This document shows, piece by piece, positions 42,026 through 48,599 of a stretch of DNA of 48,599 bases. The stretch is from Calditrichota bacterium. GTDB taxonomy: Bacteria; Calditrichota; Calditrichia; Calditrichales; Calditrichaceae. Position 1 is the first letter of the stretch; every line of letters starts with the position of its first letter. Location of the stretch: NCBI GenBank assembly GCA_013151275.1, contig JAADIP010000069.1, forward strand, positions 1 through 48,599, in the 5' to 3' direction. The notes beneath the pieces were generated by a model. The model had not been told where the DNA came from, did not search any database, and worked only from the letters and a program-made list of their open reading frames with translations. A program made the translations under genes and the position numbers.

Positions 42026-43063
42026 ATGTACACGGTGGACAAAACAGGTTATAAAAATATTTTGCTGAATTTTCATACTCAAATTTTCGAAAGTAAAACG
42101 ATTTTTGAAAAGTCGCAGATCTCCGTGGAAAAAGCGCAGATTAAGAATATTCTTTATTTGGGAATCGGCGCTTCGGGACTGGCGGGAGATCTGCTGGACG
42201 ATGTTTTATTTGACGAACTTGAAATACCCATGAATATTGTTCGCAGTTATTTTACTCCGGGGTTTTGCAATCAAAACACACTGGTCATCGCCTCAAGCTA
42301 TTCCGGAGATACCGAAGAAACGATTTCCGCAACCAAAGCGGCTTTGGAAAACGGAGCGCAAATTGTTTGTGTTACCAGCGGGGGAGAACTGCTGAAATTA
42401 GCGGCGGAGCATAATCTTTCCGTTATTAAGCTGCCGGAAAATTACCGCTCAAGACAGGCTTTGGGTTATCTGTTTTTTACGGTGTATCATTTGTTCGGAA
42501 ATATCGGTCTGCTCCGGAATTACGACGCGGAACTGAAAGGCTTAATTCGTTTTGCCAAAGAAATTGCGCATCGCAACGATTATCCCAAATTCAACGGACA
42601 TATTCTCTCAAGAGAATTGGCTAATACGCTCCAGAACAAGGTGCCTGTTATTTATTCCACAGAACCCTATTTAAGATCGGTTTCTTTGAGCTGGAAAAAA
42701 GAGATTCAACAAAAAGCCAAAGCGTTGGCTTTTGCCAACGTTATTCCCGAAATGAACCATAACGAAATTGTCGCCTGGGAATGGGACTCGTCGATACTGA
42801 AAAATTTTATTGTCATCTTCCTGGAAAACAAGGATGTTCATCCGAGAATTTTAAAGCGCATTGAACTGACCAAAAGAATCATCAAAAAAAGAGGCGTGCA
42901 GGTAGTAGATATTTATGCCGACGGACAAACGGTGATGGAAAAGGTGTTTTCCCTCATTCTTCTGGGCGACTGGGTTAGTTATTATCTGGCGCTGTTGTAC
43001 AAAAAAGATCCCGTCGAAATAGAACATGTGGATTTCCTGAAAAGGGAAATGGCTGCACTGTAA
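42026..43063 (+). CDS. SIS-domain phosphosugar isomerase, PGI/PMI-like
   Basis: A 345-residue two-SIS-domain protein of the bifunctional phosphoglucose/phosphomannose isomerase family. The sugar-phosphate-binding segments are LGIGASGLAGDLLDD (about 45-59) and SSYSGDTEETISAT (about 91-104), with the second-domain EMNHNEIVAWEW loop (the glutamate and His of catalysis) and the C-terminal YKKDPVEIEHVDFLK. It would convert mannose 6-phosphate or glucose 6-phosphate to fructose 6-phosphate, a logical next step for sugar imported by the upstream PTS. It lies 9 bp after ptsI. Confidence 0.9.
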   Translation: MYTVDKTGYKNILLNFHTQIFESKTIFEKSQISVEKAQIKNILYLGIGASGLAGDLLDDVLFDELEIPMNIVRSYFTPGFCNQNTLVIASSYSGDTEETISATKAALENGAQIVCVTSGGELLKLAAEHNLSVIKLPENYRSRQALGYLFFTVYHLFGNIGLLRNYDAELKGLIRFAKEIAHRNDYPKFNGHILSRELANTLQNKVPVIYSTEPYLRSVSLSWKKEIQQKAKALAFANVIPEMNHNEIVAWEWDSSILKNFIVIFLENKDVHPRILKRIELTKRIIKKRGVQVVDIYADGQTVMEKVFSLILLGDWVSYYLALLYKKDPVEIEHVDFLKREMAAL

Positions 43064-43068
43064 TCAAT

Positions 43069-43097
43069 TTGTGGAATAACCGAAATTATTATAAATT
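43069..43097 (+). promoter_or_regulatory. Candidate metK promoter
   Basis: TTGTGG-17 bp-TAAATT, with the ATG 41 nt further on and AAGGAG as ribosome site. No SAM riboswitch can fit in the 74-bp gap. Confidence 0.4.
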
Positions 43098-43137
43098 AAA
43101 CGCTTTTTAGAATAGTTATCTCAAGGAGAAACAGAGA

Positions 43138-44274
43138 ATGGTAAATTACTTGTTTTCGTCTGAATCGGTAACGGAAGGTCATCCTGATAAGATGGCGGAT
43201 CAGATTTCGGACGCCATTTTGGATGAAGTTTTAAAAGAAGATGTATTCGGGCGTGTGGCTTGCGAAACCTTTGTCACCACCGGTCTGGTTCTTGTCGGCG
43301 GAGAAATTACCACCGATTGTTACGTGGATATTCCAAAAACGGTACGGGAAGTTGTCAAACAAATCGGATATGTGAACGCCGAATTCGGATTTGATTATCT
43401 GACCTGCGCTGTAATGACGTCCATCGATCAGCAGTCTCCCGATATAGCCATGGGAGTTGACCGGGCGGGCGCGGGCGACCAGGGAATGATGTTCGGTTTT
43501 GCCTGCAACGAAACGCCGGAACTCATGCCCATGCCCATTAGTCTCGCTCACAAACTGACGCAACGTTTGTCCGTTGTTCGGAAAAACGGCACGCTGCCCT
43601 TTTTGCGCCCGGACGGTAAGGCTCAGGTTACAATCCGTTACGAAGACGGCAAACCGGCGGCTGTGGAAAAAGTGGTTGTATCGGCTCAACACGAACCGGA
43701 TATTACCGCCGAAAAGCTAAAAGAAGCCATCATCGAAGAGGTAATCAAACCGGTTTTACCGAAAGCGATGACCGAGGGCAAGGAAATTACCTATTACATT
43801 AATCCCACCGGACGCTTTGTGATCGGCGGACCCCAGGGCGACGCCGGTTTAACGGGTCGTAAAATTATTGTCGATACCTACGGCGGAGTTTACAGCCACG
43901 GCGGCGGCGCTTTTAGCGGAAAAGACCCCACCAAGGTGGACCGTTCGGCTTCGTATTTTGCCCGCTATGTGGCAAAAAATATTGTGGCTGCGGGATTGGC
44001 TGAAAAATGCGGAATTCAGGTGGCTTACGCCATCGGCGTTGCCGAACCGGTTTCTTTAATGGTTCAGACTTTCGGGACAGGAAAGTTAAACGACGAAGAA
44101 TTGACGAAACTGATCCAAAAACATTTTGATTTTACCCCTGGCGGCATTATCGAGGCACTGGATTTGCGCCGCCCCATTTACCGCAAAACCGCAGCTTACG
44201 GTCACTTCGGTCGGGAGCTGGAAGAGTTTACCTGGGAAAAAACGGATATGGCGGAAGCCCTGAAAAAAGGTTGA
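43138..44274 (+). CDS. metK: S-adenosylmethionine synthetase MetK
   Basis: Makes SAM from methionine and ATP. The 378 residues show the methionine/ATP motif EGHPDK (13-18), [12 protein letters not shown] near 116-127, and [20 protein letters not shown] further on, all as in MetK. Length is standard. It begins at ATG with AAGGAG and is followed directly by a terminator, so it forms a single-gene unit between the PTS operon and the A/T-rich cassette. Confidence 0.97.
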   Translation: MVNYLFSSESVTEGHPDKMADQISDAILDEVLKEDVFGRVACETFVTTGLVLVGGEITTDCYVDIPKTVREVVKQIGYVNAEFGFDYLTCAVMTSIDQQSPDIAMGVDRAGAGDQGMMFGFACNETPELMPMPISLAHKLTQRLSVVRKNGTLPFLRPDGKAQVTIRYEDGKPAAVEKVVVSAQHEPDITAEKLKEAIIEEVIKPVLPKAMTEGKEITYYINPTGRFVIGGPQGDAGLTGRKIIVDTYGGVYSHGGGAFSGKDPTKVDRSASYFARYVAKNIVAAGLAEKCGIQVAYAIGVAEPVSLMVQTFGTGKLNDEELTKLIQKHFDFTPGGIIEALDLRRPIYRKTAAYGHFGRELEEFTWEKTDMAEALKKG

Positions 44275-44294
44275 TTAAAATCCATGGAACATCA

Positions 44295-44326
44295 GGAGAG
44301 CGGCATTTATGAGCCGCTCTTTTTAT
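44295..44326 (+). terminator. Rho-independent terminator of metK
   Basis: AGAGCGGC (44297-44304) and GCCGCTCT (44313-44320) form a perfect 8-bp stem with an 8-nt loop, followed by TTTTATTTT, 22 nt beyond the metK stop. Confidence 0.9.
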
Positions 44327-44329
44327 TTT

Positions 44330-44744
44330 GGTTCAAACAGATAATTTGCGCAACACAGCCCGCATTACTACAAAGCTTCGATTTTATGTCTAAGATGCTT
44401 AAAACCACAACCTTGCAAAACCCGATTTATGATAAGCCGAACAAAAAAACATACAACGCATTTGGCTTGTTAAAAGTAATTTATTTCAAGGTTAAAACGA
44501 CAATCTATGAGTGTTGTTATGTGCAAAGCGATATAAATTATATTCAATATTCTTAAAATATTCCATATATGTTGACAAATATTTAATATCAAACCGTCCA
44601 AACGTAAAACCCGAAAACGCTAAAAGAATTCAAATTACCTATTGCCGTAAAACGGAGAACCTGAAAATTGCAAACAATTTGCAAAATTCGGATTTACTCG
44701 TTATATTTTTAATATTAAAATCAATCAAATAAAAGGTTTATTAA
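44330..44744. other. A/T-rich non-coding region upstream of the ATPase cassette
   Basis: About 415 bp, sharply richer in A+T than the metK side. It carries a TTGACA at 44572-44577 without a good -10 box, and TTTACT-17-TAAAAT near 44693-44721 that could serve the ATPase gene. The reading frames here are composed as expected of random A/T-rich DNA, and I call none. No integrase, tRNA or attachment repeat was found. Confidence 0.5.
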
Positions 44745-46055
44745 ATGTTATTGGAATATAATTTTGAAAACTTTATGTCTTTCAAAGATTTGAATACATT
44801 TTCGATGCTCGGTGTTCGTTCCTTTAAAGAACACGAACCGGACAATGTTATTTATGAAGATAAATTTAAAATTCTCAAATCTTCCGCTATTTACGGCAAT
44901 AACGCAAGCGGAAAGAGTAACTTCGTCAGAAGCTTGCGTATTATGAAACAACTTGTAAAAAATTCGTTTAGAGACGCTCTTTCGGGAGACTCGGACTTAA
45001 TTGTTGAGAATTATTTACTGGACAGTAAATCCGAAAATTCGCCGACCTCCTTTGAAATTATTTTCATTCATAAAAATGTGAGATACCGGTATGGTTTCGA
45101 AGTCTTTAAAAATAAGATATTAAATGAGTGGCTTTTTCACGCTTCAAATAAAAAAGAAGTTTTTCTGTTTGAACGAAATGAAAATAAATTTAAGATTAAT
45201 AAATCATCTTTTACTGAAGGCATTAATTTAGAATCAAAGACAAGAGAAAACGTTCTTTTTTTAAGCTTGGTGGCTCAGTTTAACGGCAATATTTCCAATA
45301 ACGTGATCGATTGGTTTAACAATGTAAACATTATAAGCGGCATCCAGGATATTGGATATAGCGTTTACACTATTGAAAAATTAAAAAATGACGAAAAATT
45401 TAAAAAATGGCTGTCGTTGATAATAAGAACATTGGAAATATCAAATATCACAATAGAAGAAGCGGAATTTAAAGTAAAGGAACCTGAAAAAATAATATAT
45501 AAAACAAATAATAAATCCCTGGCAAAGATTGTTGAATCTTTGAATAGTTTGGAATCGGATGAAAATAAAAAAATCCGATTATTTACCTGGCATAATAGAT
45601 ATGATGAAAATAATTTGCTTATAGATACCATCCATTTTGATTTTGACAAACAAGAATCGGAAGGAACAAAAAAATTTATTTATCTTTTAGGACCTTGGTA
45701 TGACACTTTGAAAAACGGGAAAATATTAATTGTGGATGAATTCGATTCGAGATTGCATCCGCTTTTGGTTAAAAAATTAATAGAGTTCTTCCACAAATAT
45801 AATAAAAAAAATGCACAACTTGTTTTTACCTCTCATGATATTTCATTATTGGATAAAGATTTAATGCGAAGAGATCAAATTTGGTTTGTTGAAAAAGATC
45901 AGTTTGGCGCGTCACAATTATATTCTTTAGCAGATTTCAAAACCGAAAAAGTAAGGAAGACCTCTTCATATTATAAAAACTACATTAACGGTAAATATGG
46001 CGCTATTTCTTCTTTTGATATAGACAATCGTTTAGTAGAACTTTTGTATGACTAA
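44745..46055 (+). CDS. AAA/ABC-type ATPase (RloA/AAA_15-like), candidate defence protein
   Basis: A 436-residue SMC/OLD-like ATPase. Walker A is YGNNASGKSN (50-59), a serine/glycine signature lies near 304-312 (ESEGTKKF), Walker B with D-loop is ILIVDEFDSRLHP (327-339), and the switch histidine is in FTSHDISLLD (361-370). The C-terminal RRDQIWFVEKDQFGASQLYS and KNYINGKYGAI segments are typical of the RloA/AAA_15 group, whose partners are often RloB-like nucleases in defence islands. Here the partner is a different small protein whose start overlaps by 8 nt. The gene is much more A/T-rich than metK or the PTS genes, which suggests acquisition by transfer. No nuclease domain is visible in the ATPase itself. 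Confidence 0.88.
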   Translation: MLLEYNFENFMSFKDLNTFSMLGVRSFKEHEPDNVIYEDKFKILKSSAIYGNNASGKSNFVRSLRIMKQLVKNSFRDALSGDSDLIVENYLLDSKSENSPTSFEIIFIHKNVRYRYGFEVFKNKILNEWLFHASNKKEVFLFERNENKFKINKSSFTEGINLESKTRENVLFLSLVAQFNGNISNNVIDWFNNVNIISGIQDIGYSVYTIEKLKNDEKFKKWLSLIIRTLEISNITIEEAEFKVKEPEKIIYKTNNKSLAKIVESLNSLESDENKKIRLFTWHNRYDENNLLIDTIHFDFDKQESEGTKKFIYLLGPWYDTLKNGKILIVDEFDSRLHPLLVKKLIEFFHKYNKKNAQLVFTSHDISLLDKDLMRRDQIWFVEKDQFGASQLYSLADFKTEKVRKTSSYYKNYINGKYGAISSFDIDNRLVELLYD

Positions 46056-46464
46056 AAGGAAAAAGAAAGAAATAAAAAGAATTCGGAAAGGTTTATCTTT
46101 TCGAACCGGCAAGCCAAAGCGTTTTGTGGTGTTTAGTCTTAAGGACTTTGATATAAATCAGGGACAAACCTTTGAAAAATGGGAACAGGAAAGAATATTA
46201 GCAAACTTATTAACTCGTTTAAGACAATTAAGTATGTTTTCAGTTGAAGAAGCGATTCAGAGACAAATTATTAAACCATACGACGCTTTTCCTCAAAATT
46301 CGGAATTCTGCCATCCTAAACATATCCCTGAAGGAGTGAGATGGGCAACAATACGCATAAAAGGAAAAGAACGCATTGCCGGATACATTGATGAGAATGT
46401 ATTTTATATTGTGTTCTTAGATAAAGATCATAAGTTCTGGATATCAAAAAAGAAACACACCTAA
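46048..46464 (+). CDS. Small basic protein coupled to the AAA ATPase, function unknown
   Basis: A 138-residue protein beginning with a very basic stretch (MTKRKKKEIKRIRKGLSFR), then a compact alpha/beta region: FVVFSLKDFDINQGQTFEKW (about 27-46), a helical part, and a C-terminal beta element WATIRIKGKERIAGYIDEN followed by VFYIVFLDKDHKFWISKKKH. The last part looks like a small toxin- or RNA-binding-type fold with conserved H, W and D. It lacks the RloB pattern usual for partners of this ATPase family. It overlaps the ATPase stop by 8 nt, so the two are translationally coupled and most likely work as a pair. Confidence 0.75.
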   Translation: MTKRKKKEIKRIRKGLSFRTGKPKRFVVFSLKDFDINQGQTFEKWEQERILANLLTRLRQLSMFSVEEAIQRQIIKPYDAFPQNSEFCHPKHIPEGVRWATIRIKGKERIAGYIDENVFYIVFLDKDHKFWISKKKHT

Positions 46465-46526
46465 TGTTTCGGCTCGGCGCTGTTATCCCGCAAACTTCTC
46501 ATTCTTCCATAACGTCGGCGGTAATT

Positions 46527-46549
46527 GTAAAGTCATTCGAATGATTTAC
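46527..46549. repeat. Palindrome at the convergent gene ends
   Basis: GTAAAGTCATT and AATGATTTAC form a near-perfect palindrome around CG, with one bulged G. It overlaps the stop codon of the acyl-CoA synthetase gene (46546-46548) and may help end transcription from both sides. Confidence 0.4.
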
Positions 46550-48243
46550 GAATTTACATACAGATACCGCTTTGTTTTTTGAGTCGGCGTTTTCTCGAAC
46601 GGCTCGGTCTGCTCAATAATTCTGCTGATCCGGGAATGAGCTGAAAGCCGTTCATTGCTCTGCCGTCGAATGGTCTCCAAAAGCTCTTTGATTTTTTCCT
46701 TAACCTTGGTTTCGCTAAGGTGGTTAATACCAAATAGACGATCGATCTCTTCATAGTTCAAAAACACACGGGCGACAATTTTGCCCTGATCTTCGTAAAC
46801 CAGCGATTCGGAAACATATTCAAATTCATTGATTACGGCTTCGATCTGCTCGGGATAGATGTTTTCGCCGCTGGGACCGAGAATCATGTTCTTAATTCTT
46901 CCCTTGATAAAAAGGTAATTGTCTTCATCGAGAAGTCCCAGGTCTCCGGTTTTGAACCAGCCGTCTTCGGTAAGGACTTTTGCGGTTTGTTCGGGATCTT
47001 TGTAATAACCTTTCATTACATTCGGACCTTTTATCCAGATTTCGCCGACGCCGGTTTCCGGATCGGGATTATCGATTTTTATTTGAACGCCCGGCACTGG
47101 GGGACCGGTCGAGCGCAGCTTAATCATTCCCGGAATCATGGCTGCCGCCAGCGGCGAAGTTTCCGTAAGTCCGTAGCCGACGGCGTAAGGAACGCCCGCT
47201 TCGTAAAGAAATTTTTCCACGTCGGGGGCTAACAACGCGCCGCCGATGGGCAAGTATTTTAACTCGCCGCCGAAAGATTGCAGCAGTTTTTGTCCCGCTT
47301 TTTTAATGATTAATTTACGCAGACCGGGTATCTTTTGGATATTACGCAGAATCCACTTTCCGTTTAATTGCGGAACGATGCGCGTTTTATAAATTTTTTC
47401 GATAATCAAGGGAACAATTAACATGATTGTGGGGCGGACTTTCTGGAAGGCGCTTAAAAGCAGACGCGGCGTGGGCGGTTTGTCCAGATAATGAATGCAC
47501 GCTCCCTTGATAAACGGCGCCACCATGCCGATGGTACATTCATAAGCGTGCGAAAGCGGCAGCACCGAAAGCAGACGGTCTTTGACTGAAATATCCACAA
47601 TTTGCAAAATTGACAAAGCGTTGGAAACAATATTGCCGTGGGTCAACATCACGCCCTTGGAATGACCGGTCGTGCCCGAGGTGTAAATAATGACCGCAAG
47701 ATCGTCCGGACTAATGTCGGCGGCGGGCTCTTCCTTTTGGGCTAATTTTAACGCCGCTTGTTTTATCTTGCTTATCTCTTTGGAGCCCCGATCGATGATT
47801 TCTTTTAAAGGATCTTTCGGATTTGCTTCTTCGAGCGGAACAAAATCGTTAATAAAAATGATCTCTTTTAAAGTTTCGAATTCGGTGTCTTCTATTTTGG
47901 GATATTGATTCTCGGAAACAAAAATAGCCTTGCACCGCGCGTGCCGAATAATGTGCTGAACTTCGTTCTGGTGGAAGTCCGGTAAAATGGGTACCGCCAC
48001 CGCTCCCATGGAAGTTATCGCAAAATAAGCAATAGACCAATGGGGCATGCTCTCGCTGAGAATGGCAACATGATCGCCCTTTGTAACGCCTTCTTCCTGA
48101 AGATACACGGAAAGCCGTTTGGCTTTTTGGTAAAATTCTTCAAAAGTGATAGGCTGGGCACCCACAAACGTCGCCGCGGGACGGTCGGGGTATTCCTGAT
48201 GAATGAATTCAAGCACATCTTTGAGAGTTTTTAATTCTGTCAT
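46546..48243 (-). CDS. Long-chain acyl-CoA synthetase (AMP-forming)
   Basis: A 565-residue adenylate-forming enzyme that activates fatty acids with ATP and CoA. The P-loop motif YTSGTTGHSKG is at 187-197, followed by LPLSHAYE, the VGYGLTETSP motif, the GWFKTGDLG segment and the hinge KGRIKNMILGPSGENIYPEQIE. The last two motifs and the length match long-chain synthetases (FadD-like) rather than acetyl-CoA synthetase. The substrate chain length is not certain. It is monocistronic, with a good minus-strand promoter and a palindrome in front. Confidence 0.93.
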   Translation of the reverse strand: MTELKTLKDVLEFIHQEYPDRPAATFVGAQPITFEEFYQKAKRLSVYLQEEGVTKGDHVAILSESMPHWSIAYFAITSMGAVAVPILPDFHQNEVQHIIRHARCKAIFVSENQYPKIEDTEFETLKEIIFINDFVPLEEANPKDPLKEIIDRGSKEISKIKQAALKLAQKEEPAADISPDDLAVIIYTSGTTGHSKGVMLTHGNIVSNALSILQIVDISVKDRLLSVLPLSHAYECTIGMVAPFIKGACIHYLDKPPTPRLLLSAFQKVRPTIMLIVPLIIEKIYKTRIVPQLNGKWILRNIQKIPGLRKLIIKKAGQKLLQSFGGELKYLPIGGALLAPDVEKFLYEAGVPYAVGYGLTETSPLAAAMIPGMIKLRSTGPPVPGVQIKIDNPDPETGVGEIWIKGPNVMKGYYKDPEQTAKVLTEDGWFKTGDLGLLDEDNYLFIKGRIKNMILGPSGENIYPEQIEAVINEFEYVSESLVYEDQGKIVARVFLNYEEIDRLFGINHLSETKVKEKIKELLETIRRQSNERLSAHSRISRIIEQTEPFEKTPTQKTKRYLYVNS

Positions 48244-48266
48244 AGTATTATCCCGATTATATTAAG

Positions 48267-48297
48267 ACATTATTTATTTTAATGTAAGGTTTGACAA
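48267..48297 (-). promoter_or_regulatory. Promoter of the acyl-CoA synthetase gene with overlapping palindrome
   Basis: Minus-strand TTGTCA and AATAAT are spaced 17 bp apart (48269-48297). ACATTA-N7-TAATGT (48267-48285) is a palindrome that spans the -10 box and part of the spacer, a usual place for a TetR-type fatty-acid repressor. The regulator is not in the window. Confidence 0.5.
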
Positions 48298-48352
48298 AGG
48301 TAGGATCAAATGTTTTAATTCACTTGAAAGCAGGAAAGGAAATCCGTGATGG

Positions 48353-48427
48353 ACCGCAGATTAGACCGCAGATTAACCTGATGGCGGACCACAGATTAAC
48401 CTGATTACACTGATTTCGCTGATTAAA
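48353..48427. repeat. CAGATTA/CTGATT dispersed repeat
   Basis: ACC(G/A)CAGATTA occurs three times (48353-48363, 48365-48375, 48389-48399), and CTGATT recurs every 9 bp (CTGATTACA, CTGATTTCG, CTGATTAAA at 48401-48427). This looks like the CAGATTAACCTGATTACACTGATT-type intergenic element seen in many unrelated genomes. It is not coding. Confidence 0.65.
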
Positions 48428-48512
48428 CTAAGGTGCCTTTGGATTTTTGGTGCTTAAAATTGGGGAATTTATTTTTATCTTAATTTTCTAGTTCGTTATA
48501 CAATACTTGTTC

Positions 48513-48593
48513 TGTCATTTCGAACGAAGTGAGAAATCTTTTAATACTGACAAAAACAAAAGATTTCTCTTCACTGCGCTCATCGAAATGACA
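48513..48593. repeat. Inverted repeat of the TGTCATTTCGA/GAGAAATCTTTT type
   Basis: TGTCATTTCGA...GAGAAATCTTTT (48513-48542) is mirrored by AAAAGATTTCTC...TCGAAATGACA (48558-48593), with the right arm carrying 6 extra bases in the middle. The outer parts pair perfectly. It is a known style of dispersed hairpin in FCB-group and related genomes. The rest of the 356 bp right of the acyl-CoA synthetase gene holds no gene. Confidence 0.7.
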
Positions 48594-48599
48594 ATGACA

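Noticed and set aside
43064..43137. SAM riboswitch before metK
   Set aside because: The 74-bp gap holds a promoter and ribosome site only; no riboswitch core is seen.
44284..44732. Two plus-strand frames of 90 and 73 codons upstream of the ATPase gene
   Set aside because: The first crosses the metK terminator, and both have the composition expected of A/T-rich non-coding DNA (Lys, Asn, Ile, Tyr) without ribosome sites.
44330..46545. Integron attC-like sites flanking the ATPase cassette
   Set aside because: Short GTT/AAC matches exist, but no pair of core sites with the right spacing and symmetry, and no integrase.
1..48599. tRNA or rRNA genes
   Set aside because: No T-loop GGTTCRANTCC with matching acceptor stem and no rRNA-like segment was found in the intergenic regions.

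Overview
This 48.6 kb window looks like chromosomal DNA of a Gram-negative bacterium of moderate G+C content. Lipid A synthesis (LpxB), lipoproteins, an outer-membrane barrel ending in Phe and a secreted propeller protein with a FlgD/type IX-like C-terminal domain point to the Bacteroidota/FCB side of the tree. Many genes nevertheless have clear AGGAG ribosome binding sites, and at least three promoters match TTGACA-17-TATAAT, unlike typical Bacteroidota. With a multimeric [FeFe]-hydrogenase, a DUF2851 protein and a NifS-SelD fusion, a Calditrichota-like anaerobe is my best guess. That is an inference, since no rRNA or other taxonomic marker is present.

Layout. 1-3.7 kb: a minus-strand hydCBA operon for a trimeric NAD-linked [FeFe]-hydrogenase (hydA runs off the left edge), with a small upstream ORF and a Rex-type redox operator on its promoter. 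3.8-7 kb: a small Rho_N-like protein, a GNAT acetyltransferase and a cysteine desulfurase-selenophosphate synthetase fusion. 7.3-15.5 kb: cell-envelope genes on the minus strand (outer-membrane barrel, FecR/Ig-like protein, lytic transglycosylase, DUF350 protein, DUF2851 protein, NlpC/P60 lipoprotein, polyprenyl synthase, PTS IIA), with one small XRE regulator on the plus strand. 16.1-18.3 kb: pyrimidine-nucleoside phosphorylase and an RsgA GTPase with a very short N-terminus. 18.4-20.6 kb: a DUF2231 membrane protein, a methionine-rich secreted protein, and a repeat-rich intergenic stretch. 20.6-24.6 kb: lpxB, a methyltransferase, a sigma-54 response regulator and a CoA-type Nudix hydrolase. 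24.7-32.3 kb: a tight ribD-ribE-ribBA-ribH cluster running into a PorZ-like propeller gene and recN. 32.4-35.4 kb: an unknown protein, an Mrp/ApbC carrier and a solo Cas6. 35.7-43.1 kb: a large subtilase followed by a compact PTS operon (IIC, IID, HPr, EI) and a phosphosugar isomerase. 43.1-48.6 kb: metK, an A+T-rich two-gene cassette (AAA ATPase plus small basic protein), an acyl-CoA synthetase, and dispersed repeats at the right edge.

How the parts fit. The hydrogenase and its Rex-like site suggest H2/NADH balancing under anaerobic conditions. The four rib genes make a complete set from GTP and ribulose 5-phosphate to riboflavin, apart from the phosphatase step. The PTS operon has the general proteins and both membrane subunits but no IIA or IIB, so it must borrow these from elsewhere. 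The most unusual loci are the solo Cas6 without CRISPR, the incomplete mannose-type PTS, the ATPase/small-protein cassette (candidate defence or toxin module), the OB-fold-less RsgA and the NifS-SelD fusion.
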